Assembly: GCA_025362095.1 (NCBI GenBank)
Contig: JANYIJ010000041.1
Location: 1-32,131 of the forward strand
Direction of reading: 5' to 3'
Source of the DNA: Gemmatimonadota bacterium
GTDB lineage: Bacteria > Gemmatimonadota > Gemmatimonadetes > Gemmatimonadales > Gemmatimonadaceae
DNA: 32,131 bases
Both the position numbers and the translations under genes were made by a program. Within the stretch, counting starts at the first letter, position 1. Each line of letters starts with the position of its first letter. Below the pieces are notes generated by a model. That model saw only the letters and a list, made by a program, of their open reading frames with translations. It was not told the DNA's origin and ran no database searches. Of this stretch, positions 7,324 to 15,753 are shown piece after piece.

Positions 7324-10300
7324 CGGCGACTCCGATCGGGCTCCCCGCGGTGCGCTATCGCGTGCTTCCGCCTGAGCGCGCCGCGCGTGAAATGGAGGAG
7401 GAGCTGCTCGCGCGGTGGCAGAGTGAGGATCTCTTTCACCAGTCGCTCGCGGCCAGGGAAGGCGCGCCGGAGTTCGTGTTTTTCGAGGGACCGCCGACGG
7501 CAAACGGGCGGCCGGGAATCCATCACGTCTTCTCGCGAACGCTGAAAGATCTTTTCTGCCGCCATCGGGCGATGCGCGGATTTCACGTCTCGCGTAAAGC
7601 CGGATGGGACACGCACGGCCTGCCTGTGGAGATCGAAGTCGAGAAGGCGCTCGGCATCAGCGGCAAGCAGGACATCGAGAAGCTCGGTGTCGAGAAGTTC
7701 AACCAGCTCTGCCGCGAGAGCGTCTGGAAATATCGCGAAGAGTGGGAGAAGCTCAGCGCCCGCATGGGCTACTGGCTCGACTACGCGAACCCATACGTGA
7801 CGTATTCGAACGACTACGTCGAGAGCGTGTGGTGGGCGCTGAAAACACTCTACGACAAAACGCATTTGTATCAGGGTCACAAGATCCTGCCATATTGCCC
7901 GCGCTGCGGCACGTCGCTCTCCTCGCACGAGGTCGCGCAGGGCTACGAAGACACAGAAGATCCAAGTATTTATCTCGCGCTTGACCTTGAGGGACCGAAG
8001 ACCGAAGGACCGAAGACCGAAGTGGCGCGAAGGCGGATTGTCGTGTGGACGACGACTCCGTGGACGCTGCTCTCAAACGCCGCGCTGGCGGTGAATCCGG
8101 AGCTGAACTACATCGAGGTCCGCAAGAACGGCCGCACCGATTGGACGCTGCTGCTCGCCGACGCGCGCGCGATCGCGGTGCTCGGGCAGGAGTGGCGCTC
8201 CAAGTGGGAAATCGTCGCGACGTTCAAGGGCAGTGATCTCGCGGGGATGCGTTACAAGCGCCCGCTCGACTGGGTGCCTTACGCCGAGGGCGCGCACGAA
8301 ATAATCGTCGCCGAAGATTTCGTTTCGGCAGATGACGGCTCGGGCGTTGTGCACATGTCACCGGCGTTTGGCGCCGATGACTACACGGCGGGCAAGAAGC
8401 ACGGTCTCGCGTTCCTGCAGCCGGTGAACGCGCGTGGCGAATTCCCGGTAGACGTTCCGGTTGTCGGCGGAATGAAAGTGAAGGAAGCCGCGCCGCAGAT
8501 TATCGAAGAACTGAAAAGACGCGACGTGCTCTGGAAAGCGGGAACGGTGCACCATCCGTATCCGCACTGCTGGCGCTGCGGCACGCCGCTGCTGTACTAC
8601 GCGCGCGGTTCCTGGTTCGTGCGCACCTCGGCGTACAAAGACGAGATGATGGCGCGCAACGCCAACGTGAACTGGACGCCGCCCGACATGGGCACCGGCC
8701 GGTTCGGCATGTGGCTCGAGAACAACATCGACTGGGCGATCTCACGTGACCGCTACTGGGGCACACCGCTTCCGGTGTGGGTGAACGACGAGGATCCCGC
8801 CGAGATCGAAGTGATCGGAAGCTTCGCTGAGCTCGCGGCACGCGCAGGTCGCGCGCTGCCCGCGGATTTCGATCCGCACAAGCCGTTCATCGACGCGTAC
8901 ACGTGGCCGGCGAAGTCGGGCAAGGGGACGATGCGCCGCGTGAACGAAGTCATCGACGCCTGGTTCGACTCGGGTTCGATGTCGTTCGCGCAATGGCACT
9001 ATCCGTTCGAGAACGCGGAACTGTTCAAACGCCATTTCCCTGCGGATTTCATCGCCGAGGGCGTTGATCAGACGCGCGGGTGGTTCTACTCGCTGCTCGC
9101 GATCGCAACCGGGCTCGGCGACGCGCTCGGCGTGGCGACGCCGCCGGACGCGAAGGACGCACCTGCCTCGCCGTACCGAAACGTGGTCGTGAACGATCTC
9201 GTCCTCGATGCGAACGGGTTGAAAATGTCCAAGAGCCGCGGCAATACCGTCGAGCCGATGGCGGTGATGGAGCGGCATGGCGCAGACGCGGTGCGCCTGT
9301 TCCTTGTGACGGCGAGCCAGGTGTGGAAGCCGCGCGCATTCGACGAAGCGGTGATTCGTGGGACGGCGGGACGTTTTCTCGTGACGCTCAAGAATCTCTA
9401 CAGCGGAATGTTCGCCGAGCTCGCGAATCTCGGATGGGCGCCATCGCCGGCCGATCCTGCGCGCGAGAAGCGCCCCGCGTTCGACCGCTGGGTGCTCTCA
9501 CGGCTCGCGAATGTGGAGGCAGAGGCGAATCGTTTGCTCGAGGCCTTCGATGCAACGGGCGCAGCTCGAGTCGTGATGGAGTTCGTGGATGACGACGTCT
9601 CAAAGTGGTACGTGCGCCGTTCACGCGATCGCTTCTACGGCGTGCGCACTCCGGACAGCCGTGCCGCGTTCGCGACGCTGCACGAGGTGCTCGTCGCGAG
9701 CTGCAGACTGCTCGCGCCGTTCTCGCCGTTCGTAACGGACTGGATGCACCGCGAGCTCACGGGCGAGTCCGTGCACATCGCGCCATACATCCGCCCGGAT
9801 CCGTTCGCGCCGAAGCCGGAACTTGAAACTGCGATGCAGGAAATTCGCGCGCTCGCGACCCTGGGCCGCGCGGCGCGTGAGGCAGCGAAGGTCAATGTTC
9901 GGCAGCCGCTCGGACGCATGGTGTGCGTGCTGCCGGTGCATGGCACCGCGATCGACGCGCATGTGCAGGAACTCGTGCCGCTTCTCGCGGCCGAGCTCAA
10001 CGTGAAAGTGGTCGAATTCGCGTCGAGCGCAGATTCGCTGGTGTCGCTTGAGGCCAAGCCGAACTTCCGCGCCCTCGGCCAGCGATGGGGGAAAGAGACC
10101 CCTCGGGCCGCGGCCGCCGTTGCCGCGCTTTCATCGGAAACGCTGCGCGCGTTCGAGCGCGGCGAGCCCGTGATAATCGGGGTGGACGGCATCGATCACG
10201 AATTGACTGCGGATGAGGTTACCATTCATCGCCGCGCGAGCGGTCCGCTCGAAGTGCAGGAGGACGGTGCGCGTTTCGCCGCAATCGACACGACCGTGAC

Positions 10301-10577
10301 ACCGGAGCTGCGCGCCGAGGGTATAGCACGTGAAATGGTCAGCCGCATTCAGCGGCTGAGAAAGGATACGGGGCTCGCGGTGAGCGACCGGATCCGGCTG
10401 CAGATTGCCGGGCCCGACGCGCTGCGCGCGATCGCCGAGCAGCACCGGCAATGGATCGCCGGGGAAGTTCTCGCACGAGAAATGATCGTGAGCGATTCAC
10501 TCTCGGCTGATCCATCGGCCATCGCCCTCGAACTCGACGGCATGACCGCACATATTGCTCTAACACGGGACGTCTGA
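7320..10577 (+). CDS. ileS: isoleucyl-tRNA synthetase, type 2 (eukaryote-like)
   Basis: This enzyme charges tRNA-Ile with isoleucine. The ORF track begins at 7209, but the real start is the ATG at 7320, which overlaps the phosphorylase stop (ATGA) and gives 1085 aa. The class I HIGH signature takes the form PGIHHV (residues 65-70), and LKMSKSRGN near 634 is the second signature. CP1 editing-domain landmarks such as [13 protein letters not shown] are present, as are two Cys pairs (PYCPRCG and PHCWRCG). Length, the GIHH form and the absence of the short bacterial C-terminal zinc tail point to the type 2 group, which is typically tolerant of mupirocin. An in-frame 15-base duplication gives [11 protein letters not shown] at about 223-234. 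Confidence 0.95.
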   Translation: MTATPIGLPAVRYRVLPPERAAREMEEELLARWQSEDLFHQSLAAREGAPEFVFFEGPPTANGRPGIHHVFSRTLKDLFCRHRAMRGFHVSRKAGWDTHGLPVEIEVEKALGISGKQDIEKLGVEKFNQLCRESVWKYREEWEKLSARMGYWLDYANPYVTYSNDYVESVWWALKTLYDKTHLYQGHKILPYCPRCGTSLSSHEVAQGYEDTEDPSIYLALDLEGPKTEGPKTEVARRRIVVWTTTPWTLLSNAALAVNPELNYIEVRKNGRTDWTLLLADARAIAVLGQEWRSKWEIVATFKGSDLAGMRYKRPLDWVPYAEGAHEIIVAEDFVSADDGSGVVHMSPAFGADDYTAGKKHGLAFLQPVNARGEFPVDVPVVGGMKVKEAAPQIIEELKRRDVLWKAGTVHHPYPHCWRCGTPLLYYARGSWFVRTSAYKDEMMARNANVNWTPPDMGTGRFGMWLENNIDWAISRDRYWGTPLPVWVNDEDPAEIEVIGSFAELAARAGRALPADFDPHKPFIDAYTWPAKSGKGTMRRVNEVIDAWFDSGSMSFAQWHYPFENAELFKRHFPADFIAEGVDQTRGWFYSLLAIATGLGDALGVATPPDAKDAPASPYRNVVVNDLVLDANGLKMSKSRGNTVEPMAVMERHGADAVRLFLVTASQVWKPRAFDEAVIRGTAGRFLVTLKNLYSGMFAELANLGWAPSPADPAREKRPAFDRWVLSRLANVEAEANRLLEAFDATGAARVVMEFVDDDVSKWYVRRSRDRFYGVRTPDSRAAFATLHEVLVASCRLLAPFSPFVTDWMHRELTGESVHIAPYIRPDPFAPKPELETAMQEIRALATLGRAAREAAKVNVRQPLGRMVCVLPVHGTAIDAHVQELVPLLAAELNVKVVEFASSADSLVSLEAKPNFRALGQRWGKETPRAAAAVAALSSETLRAFERGEPVIIGVDGIDHELTADEVTIHRRASGPLEVQEDGARFAAIDTTVTPELRAEGIAREMVSRIQRLRKDTGLAVSDRIRLQIAGPDALRAIAEQHRQWIAGEVLAREMIVSDSLSADPSAIALELDGMTAHIALTRDV
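7992..8021 (+). repeat. perfect 2 x 15-base tandem repeat inside ileS
   Basis: GGACCGAAGACCGAA occurs twice in tandem; each unit itself contains two GACCGAA heptamers. Because 15 is a multiple of three it stays in frame and encodes GPKTE twice. It lies in a surface-loop-like stretch before the editing domain. The heptamer period recalls the GGCGACA tract at 12920. Confidence 0.85.
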
Positions 10578-10579
10578 CG

Positions 10580-10999
10580 ATGGCGCCAACAGCAGAAGGC
10601 GATAAGAAGTTCAAGCCGCTCGGTAAAAAACAGATTGCGCACTTCGAGAAACGATTGCTCGAAGAACGGAAGCGCGTGCTGAAGGAACTCGGCCATTACG
10701 ATGAGACATTCGGTTCCACGCCGCAGGGCGCGGACGGCGATCTCTCGTCGTACTCGTTCCACATGGCGGACCAGGGCACCGACGCGATGGAGCGCGAAAA
10801 GGCGTTCCTCTTCGCGAGCCAGGAAGGGCGCTTTCTCTGGCACATCGATGAAGCGCTGCGCCGCCTCTACCGCTCGCCGGATACCTTTGGCCGCTGCCAT
10901 CAGTGCGGCGGAGAGATCGGCTTCGACCGTCTCGATGCGCTGCCGCACGCGCGGTTTTGCATTGCGTGCAAGCAACGCGAAGAAGATGGAAAGAAGTAA
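10580..10999 (+). CDS. TraR/DksA-type C4 zinc-finger protein, YlyA/YteA-like
   Basis: The 139-aa product is a helical hairpin (about 15-100) followed by a C4 zinc finger, CHQC...CIAC (C106, C109, C127, C130). Family members bind RNA polymerase through the secondary channel. The canonical DksA tip DxxDxA is not present; instead it has SSYSFHMADQGTDAMEREKA (57-76), close to the pattern of Gram-positive YteA/YlyA proteins. In Bacillus ylyA sits between ileS and lspA, exactly as here, which supports that relationship. It starts two bases after the ileS stop and its last 14 bases overlap lspA. A transcription-modulating role is likely; ppGpp dependence is not shown. Confidence 0.85.
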   Translation: MAPTAEGDKKFKPLGKKQIAHFEKRLLEERKRVLKELGHYDETFGSTPQGADGDLSSYSFHMADQGTDAMEREKAFLFASQEGRFLWHIDEALRRLYRSPDTFGRCHQCGGEIGFDRLDALPHARFCIACKQREEDGKK

Positions 11000-11531
11000 C
11001 CCGAACCCGCGACTGTTCTTCGGAGTGGTCGTGTCGGTAGTGCTCGCCGACGCGTTCACGAAAATTCTGGCGGTCGACCGCCTGATGCCGTCGCGTATGC
11101 CGCGCGAGATTCTCGGTGAGACGCTTCGGCTCACGCTGGTGTTCAATCCGGGAGCCGCGTTTGGACTGCATCTCGGTCCGTACTCGCGCTGGATTTTCAC
11201 GGCGCTTTCCATCGGCGCACTGCTGTTGCTGTGGGAACTGCATCGCACCACTCGTCAGGGAGACTGGGTGCGCACGCTCGCGATCTCGCTGGTGTGCGGC
11301 GGCGCGCTCGGCAATCTCGTCGACCGGTTCAAGTCCGGCCGCGGCGTGGTGGATTTCATCGACGTCGGCGTGGGCTCGATGCGGTGGCCGACGTTCAACG
11401 TCGCCGACATGGCGGTGAGCTGCGGCGCAGTGCTGCTGGCGATCGTGCTTTGGAGAGAGGACGTGGCGGCTGTGGCCGTCGCGCCCACAATCGTGGCGTC
11501 GGGTGGATCGGACGCGGCGGTTCAGGGTTGA
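10986..11531 (+). CDS. lspA: prolipoprotein signal peptidase II
   Basis: LspA is an inner-membrane aspartyl protease that removes the signal peptide from lipid-modified prolipoproteins. The ORF track starts far upstream (10701) in frame; the ATG at 10986 (MERSNPN) fits the family and yields 181 aa. Signatures: LVFNPGAAFG (51-60), NLVDRFKSGRGVVDFIDV (110-127) carrying the first catalytic Asp, and FNVADMAVSCG (137-147) carrying the second at D141. Four hydrophobic segments are visible. The C-terminal 20 residues are an Ala/Val/Gly tail. It overlaps both the traR-like gene (14 bases) and rluD (29 bases). The Ig-like lipoprotein at 4215 is a plausible local substrate. Confidence 0.93.
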   Translation: MERSNPNPRLFFGVVVSVVLADAFTKILAVDRLMPSRMPREILGETLRLTLVFNPGAAFGLHLGPYSRWIFTALSIGALLLLWELHRTTRQGDWVRTLAISLVCGGALGNLVDRFKSGRGVVDFIDVGVGSMRWPTFNVADMAVSCGAVLLAIVLWREDVAAVAVAPTIVASGGSDAAVQG

Positions 11532-12483
11532 GGGGGACGACGCCGCGAGGCTGGATCTGCTCGTCGCGCGCCGTCTCGACCTCTCCCGTTCCCAGGCTGC
11601 CACACTCATCGCGAACGGCGCGGTGCTCGTGGACGGCAAGAAACAAAAGGCCAGCTTCAAGGCTGAGGACGGCGCCGAAGTAGCCGTCGAGCTCGCCGAG
11701 TCGAACGAGCGCACCGTCGAAGGTGAGAACATCCCGCTCTCGATCGTATTCGAAGACGACGAGCTCCTCGTGGTGGACAAACCCGCGGGCATGGTGGTGC
11801 ATCCTGCGCCCGGCAACTGGACCGGCACGCTCGTCAACGCGCTCAAAGGGCGCGGCCAGGCGCTGGCCGAGGGGAATACCGAGGAGCGCGCGGGACTCGT
11901 GCACCGTCTCGACAAAGACACGTCGGGTTTGATCGTCGTCGCGAAATCCGAGCGCACATTGCGAGCGCTGGGGAAGGCGATCACCGAGCGGCGCGTCGCG
12001 CGGCGATACGCGGTGCTGAGCTGGGGCCATGTCGAGAAAGAGATGATCACGGTCGACCGGCCGATTGCGCGCGATCCGAACGACCGCAAGCGCATGGCGA
12101 TCGCGCTCGCCGGACGCGCAGCGCGCACGGATTTCTACCGGCTCGCGCGATTCGACCAGACCGAACTTTTGCGTGCGCACTTGCATTCGGGTCGGACGCA
12201 TCAGATTCGCGTGCATCTTTCGTCGATCGGGCATCCTGTGGTTGGCGACGAGACATACGGCGGTGGTGGCGCCAGACGGTTGATGGGACTGCCGCCGAAG
12301 CGACACTTTCTCCATGCCGCTTGGCTGATGTTCAAACATCCGTTCAGCGGAGAACTGCTGGACTTCAGATCCAAGCTTCCAGCGGACTTGCACCAGTCGC
12401 TTATTGCAGCGTCGGAAATGGCCGAATTGATTGCCCACCCCGATCCGCTGGAGTACCTTGGCTTCTATAGAGTCGACGACTGA
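11503..12483 (+). CDS. rluD: 23S rRNA pseudouridine synthase, RluD/RluA family
   Basis: The enzyme isomerises uridine to pseudouridine in RNA, most likely in the large ribosomal subunit. An N-terminal S4 RNA-binding domain (about 15-65, RLDLLVARRL...SRSQAATLI) precedes the catalytic domain. The signature HRLDKDTSGL at 134-143 carries the catalytic D137; the usual LHSGRTHQIRVH and VVGDETYGG motifs follow. At 326 aa it is typical of RluD. The GTG start lies inside lspA. It corresponds to Bacillus ylyB, next to lspA. RluA, RluC and RluD are hard to separate by eye, so the symbol is the likeliest assignment. Its last 26 bases overlap the first cheW if that gene starts at 12458. Confidence 0.88.
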   Translation: MDRTRRFRVEGDDAARLDLLVARRLDLSRSQAATLIANGAVLVDGKKQKASFKAEDGAEVAVELAESNERTVEGENIPLSIVFEDDELLVVDKPAGMVVHPAPGNWTGTLVNALKGRGQALAEGNTEERAGLVHRLDKDTSGLIVVAKSERTLRALGKAITERRVARRYAVLSWGHVEKEMITVDRPIARDPNDRKRMAIALAGRAARTDFYRLARFDQTELLRAHLHSGRTHQIRVHLSSIGHPVVGDETYGGGGARRLMGLPPKRHFLHAAWLMFKHPFSGELLDFRSKLPADLHQSLIAASEMAELIAHPDPLEYLGFYRVDD

Positions 12484-12919
12484 ATTACAGCTTCACCGCT
12501 TCCTCCTGTTCGGGGTGGCGGGGAGGTTGTGTGCCTGCGATTTGGACAGTGTCCGGGAAATAGTCCCGGCGCGCGCGGCCACGCGGTTGCCGGGGGCTCC
12601 GGATTGGGTGCGAGGGCTGATCAACCTGCGCGGAATGCTTGTTACGGTCGTCGATCTGGCGGTCCGGTTCGGGTCCGACGCCGCGGTCGAGAATTCGAAG
12701 TCGCTCATCGTGGTGGAGGCGTCTGGAAAGTCGCTTGGCATCGGCGTGGATGAAGTGCGCGACGTGCAGTCCGTTGCGGACGATGCGCTGGAGGAAGTCG
12801 ATGCGCTCCGCGCGGCTGGAGGGATCGTTCGCGGACTCGCGCATGTGGGAGCGTCGGGGGCGGAAACTGCGCTCGTCGTGGATGTGGGAGAGATCGTGAG
12901 GCAAGCGCTCGTGCTTTAA
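12458..12919 (+). CDS. cheW: CheW coupling protein (first of three)
   Basis: CheW links receptors to CheA in chemosensory arrays. The SH3-like fold is clear from the order RFLLFGVAGRLCACDLDSVREIV, then RLPGAPDWVRGLINLRG, then MLVTVVDL, and a C-terminal half with SLGIGVDEVRDVQ. I prefer the TTG at 12458 (with TGGAG just before it); the track's TTG at 12431 is also possible, and both overlap rluD. The preferred form is 153 aa. The overlap means the chemosensory genes continue directly from the yggS-rluD operon, and readthrough transcription is likely. A 70-base heptamer tract starts directly after its stop codon and separates it from cheY. Confidence 0.88.
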   Translation: MASIESTTELQLHRFLLFGVAGRLCACDLDSVREIVPARAATRLPGAPDWVRGLINLRGMLVTVVDLAVRFGSDAAVENSKSLIVVEASGKSLGIGVDEVRDVQSVADDALEEVDALRAAGGIVRGLAHVGASGAETALVVDVGEIVRQALVL

Positions 12920-12996
12920 GGCGACAGGCGACAGGCGACAGGCGACAGGCGACAGGCGACAGGCGACAGGCGACAGGCGACAGGCGACAGACGGCA
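12920..12996 (+). repeat. heptamer tandem repeat GGCGACA x10 plus a degenerate unit
   Basis: Ten perfect copies of GGCGACA run from 12920 to 12989, beginning on the base after the cheW stop. GACGGCA (12990-12996) and a further partial unit follow. The tract ends before GAAAAATCCTTTTTTC and the cheY ribosome-binding site. It makes up most of the cheW-cheY gap. Perfect short-period repeats of this length are prone to slippage, so copy number probably varies between strains. Confidence 0.97.
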
Positions 12997-13032
12997 GACG
13001 GCGGAGAAAAATCCTTTTTTCGAGAGGCACCG

Positions 13033-13395
13033 GTGGCTCCAACTGTGCTCATTTGCGATGACGCGATCTTCATGCGGACGATGGTCAGCGACATCCTGCA
13101 GCAAGCCGGCTTCGAGGTGGTTGGCGAGGCCGAGACCGGCGCCCAGGCTGTGGAGCGCTACAAGCAGCTTCGCCCGGATCTCGTGACGATGGACATCGTG
13201 ATGCCCGACATGGGCGGCATCGACGCGGTTCGCGAGATCACGAAGTTTGATCCGGACGCAAAAGTTCTGATGTGCAGCGCGATGGGACAGCAGGCGCTGG
13301 TCGTCGAGGCGATTCAGGCGGGAGCGAAGGATTTCGTGGTCAAGCCATTCCAGCCGAGCCGCGTGCTGGAGGCCGTTCAGCGCGTGCTCGGCTGA
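13033..13395 (+). CDS. cheY: CheY-type single-domain response regulator
   Basis: This is a receiver domain without an output domain, 120 aa, the usual CheY length. The acidic pair is D9/D10 (LICDDA), the phosphoacceptor is D54 (VTMDIVMPDMGG), the conserved Ser is S82 (MCSAMGQ), and the switch lysine is K104 (VVKPF). It is expected to receive phosphate from CheA and to be dephosphorylated by the CheC encoded two genes downstream. The GTG start is preceded by GAGAGG. It is the only free-standing receiver in the window, so it is the obvious output of this pathway, although no motor gene is present to name its target. The gap to cheW is filled by the heptamer repeat. Confidence 0.93.
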   Translation: MAPTVLICDDAIFMRTMVSDILQQAGFEVVGEAETGAQAVERYKQLRPDLVTMDIVMPDMGGIDAVREITKFDPDAKVLMCSAMGQQALVVEAIQAGAKDFVVKPFQPSRVLEAVQRVLG

Positions 13396-13435
13396 GCTCA
13401 ACGGCCGCCGCCCCCCGGTTAGAAGGCCCCACACG

Positions 13436-15121
13436 ATGAAGCTCGATCCGCAGCGATACGCCGAGCTGTTTCGCACCGAGAGCCGCGAACAGCTGTCGGC
13501 CATCAATCGTGCGTTGCTACTGCTCGAAGAGGGCGGCGATCCGTCTGAGCCGGTGAGCGTGGTGTTCCGCGCCGTGCACACGATCAAAGGCATGAGCGCG
13601 ACGATGGGCTATCACGCGGTGGCAGAGTTCTCGCATGAGCTCGAGTCCGTGCTCGATCGCGTGCGGCGCGGCGATCAAACGCTCGCGCCCGACCTGATGG
13701 ACGCGCTGTTCGCATCCGCCGACGCGCTGGAGACCGCGGTAGATGACGCGTCGGAGCAGGCGGCGCAGACGCCCGCGATGATCGCAGCGCTGCAGCGACT
13801 GCGCGATGTGGCGGGCGGCTCGGCCACGAGTGAGTTTCCCGCGATGCAGATGCCGGAAGGCGGCGTATTCGACGAGTCGCCGGCGCCACGGCGCGCGGGA
13901 CACGAGCCGCGCACGACGCTCGAACTCGTCGCCGCTGCCGACGAAGTCACGCGGCCGGGCGCGCGTCCCACGCGCCATGTGCGCGTGGATCTCGGCCGGC
14001 TCGACGCGCTGATGAATCTCATCGGCGAACTCGTGATCACGCGCGGCCGCCTGTTGCAGCTCACCGCGACCAGTCCCGATCCTGCGCTCGACGAGGCCAT
14101 GCAAATGGCGGCGCGCCTCGTGTCGGACCTGCAGGCGGAAATCATGACGATGCGCATGGTGCCCGTGTGGCAGGTGTTCGACCGCTTCCCGCGCCTCGTG
14201 CGCGACGCGGCGCGCCAGCAGGGGAAGGACGTGCACTTCGTGGTCGAGGGAAAAGAGATCGAACTCGACCGTTCGCTCCTCGACGAAATCGGCGAGCCGA
14301 TCGTGCACCTGCTGCGAAACTCCATTGGTCACGGCATCGAAACACCGGAAGTGCGCGAGGCCGCAGGAAAGCCGCGCGAGGGCCGGCTCGTGCTCAGCGC
14401 CGCGCGCGATCGCGCGGCCGTGCTGATCCGCGTGAGCGACGACGGACGCGGCATCGATCGCGACCGCGTGCTCGAGCGCGCGCACAGGCTCGGACTCGTG
14501 GACGAGAGCGTAAAGGAGCTCGACGACGCGGCGCTCTTCAAGGTGATCGCGACGCCCGGATTCTCCACCGTCGAAACAGTGTCGGATCTCTCCGGGCGCG
14601 GTGTGGGAATCGACGCGGTCCAGGCGAAGGCGCGCGCGCTCGGCGGATCGGTCGAGCTGATCACGATGCGCGGCGAGGGCACGACGATCACGGTGCGGCT
14701 GCCGGTGACGCTGGCGATCGTGCGCGCGCTGCTCGCGCGATCGGGAGTGGAGCGTTACGCGCTGCCGCTCACGCACGTGCGCGAGACGCTCGAATACGAT
14801 CGCGACGTGGTGCAGTTCGTGAAGGGAAAGCCGGTGCTGGTGCTGCGCGATGAAGTGCTGCCGCTGCTCGATCTGCGCGACGTCGTGCGACAGCGGCCGG
14901 CGGATGACACGCCCGGCGCGCACCGCGAGATCGTCGTGATCGAGCGCGGCGCGCGGCGCTCCGGGCTCGTGGTCGACGAGCTCATCGGTCAGCAGGATAT
15001 CGTGGTGAAACAGTTCGACGCGGCACGCGACGCGCTCGCGCTCTTCAGCGGCGCGACGATTCTCTCCGATGGCGCTCCGGCACTGATCATGGACGTGGGC
15101 AGTCTCTTCGAGGGGAGCTGA
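13436..15121 (+). CDS. cheA: chemotaxis histidine kinase CheA
   Basis: CheA is the autophosphorylating kinase of the array. Order: Hpt domain (1-105) with phosphorylatable H48 in AVHTIKG; a low-complexity linker of about 75 aa; dimerisation helices (about 182-240, DLGRLDALMNLIGELVITRG); HATPase domain (about 245-425) with HLLRNSIGHGIE, DDGRGI and GRGVGIDAV; and a C-terminal CheW-like domain (430-560). No P2 (CheY/CheB-docking) domain fits in the linker, and the product is short at 561 aa (E. coli 654). In the N-box the usual NxxDHG reads NSIGHG (N295, G298), an Asp-to-Gly change that a single base can explain. The ATG at 13436 follows GAAGG. Cognate partners CheY, CheC, CheR, CheB and CheW lie in the same locus. 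Confidence 0.95.
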   Translation: MKLDPQRYAELFRTESREQLSAINRALLLLEEGGDPSEPVSVVFRAVHTIKGMSATMGYHAVAEFSHELESVLDRVRRGDQTLAPDLMDALFASADALETAVDDASEQAAQTPAMIAALQRLRDVAGGSATSEFPAMQMPEGGVFDESPAPRRAGHEPRTTLELVAAADEVTRPGARPTRHVRVDLGRLDALMNLIGELVITRGRLLQLTATSPDPALDEAMQMAARLVSDLQAEIMTMRMVPVWQVFDRFPRLVRDAARQQGKDVHFVVEGKEIELDRSLLDEIGEPIVHLLRNSIGHGIETPEVREAAGKPREGRLVLSAARDRAAVLIRVSDDGRGIDRDRVLERAHRLGLVDESVKELDDAALFKVIATPGFSTVETVSDLSGRGVGIDAVQAKARALGGSVELITMRGEGTTITVRLPVTLAIVRALLARSGVERYALPLTHVRETLEYDRDVVQFVKGKPVLVLRDEVLPLLDLRDVVRQRPADDTPGAHREIVVIERGARRSGLVVDELIGQQDIVVKQFDAARDALALFSGATILSDGAPALIMDVGSLFEGS

Positions 15122-15124
15122 GCA

Positions 15125-15739
15125 GTGGACGATATTCGCAAACTCAAGGCTCTCCAGCTCGACGCGCTGCGCGAAGTGGCGAACATCGGCGCGGGGCATG
15201 CCGCGACGGCGCTTTCGCAGATGACGGGACAGACGATCATGATCAACGTCCCGCAGATCAACATCGCGGCGATCGAGGACATTCCGAACCAGGTGGGCTC
15301 GGATGAAGAGCCGGTGGCGGCGGTGCTGATGAAAATCCTCGGCGACCTCACGGGCCTTGCGCTGCTCGTCTTTCCGCAGCCCACCGCGCTGCGGCTCGCC
15401 GGCCTGATGATGAAAAAAGAGGGCCTGAAGGAACTCGGCGAAATCGAGCAGTCTGCGATTCGAGAGGCGGGAAATATTCTCAGCGCGGCGTACCTGAACG
15501 CGCTCAGCGAATTCATGGGGATGATCCTGCTGCCGTCGCCGCCGTCGCTTGCGATCGACATGAGCGACGCCGTGATGAGCGCGACGTTCCTCGAAGTCGC
15601 GCAGGGCGCGGAGTACGTGTTCTGCGTTGAGACGGAGTTCCACCTGAAGGAACTCAACGAGTCGCTGCGCGGATTCTTCCTGATGCTGCCCGATCTTGGC
15701 AGCCTCACCGCCATGCTGCGCGCGATCCGCGTGGGCTGA
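15125..15739 (+). CDS. cheC: CheC-type CheY-phosphate phosphatase
   Basis: CheC dephosphorylates CheY-P and, when bound to CheD, links adaptation to signalling in Bacillus and Thermotoga. Both helical active-site motifs D/S-xxx-E-xx-N are intact: D13-E17-N20 (DALREVAN) and S110-E114-N117 (SAIREAGN). The 204-aa length is typical. It starts three bases after the cheA stop. A cheD gene is present further down the same locus, so a CheC-CheD pair can be expected; no cheZ is seen. The small membrane-motor phosphatase FliY is excluded by the absence of the FliN domain. Confidence 0.93.
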   Translation: MDDIRKLKALQLDALREVANIGAGHAATALSQMTGQTIMINVPQINIAAIEDIPNQVGSDEEPVAAVLMKILGDLTGLALLVFPQPTALRLAGLMMKKEGLKELGEIEQSAIREAGNILSAAYLNALSEFMGMILLPSPPSLAIDMSDAVMSATFLEVAQGAEYVFCVETEFHLKELNESLRGFFLMLPDLGSLTAMLRAIRVG

Positions 15740-15753
15740 ACGCCGGCTAACCC

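Noticed and set aside
12920-12996. possible CRISPR array
   Set aside because: The repeats are 7 bases, directly adjacent and without spacers, and no cas gene is present; it is a simple tandem repeat.
13002-13021. GAAAAATCCTTTTTTC hairpin as a terminator between cheW and cheY
   Set aside because: The stem is only A:T pairs around a few bases, so it is too weak; the genes on both sides belong to one pathway.
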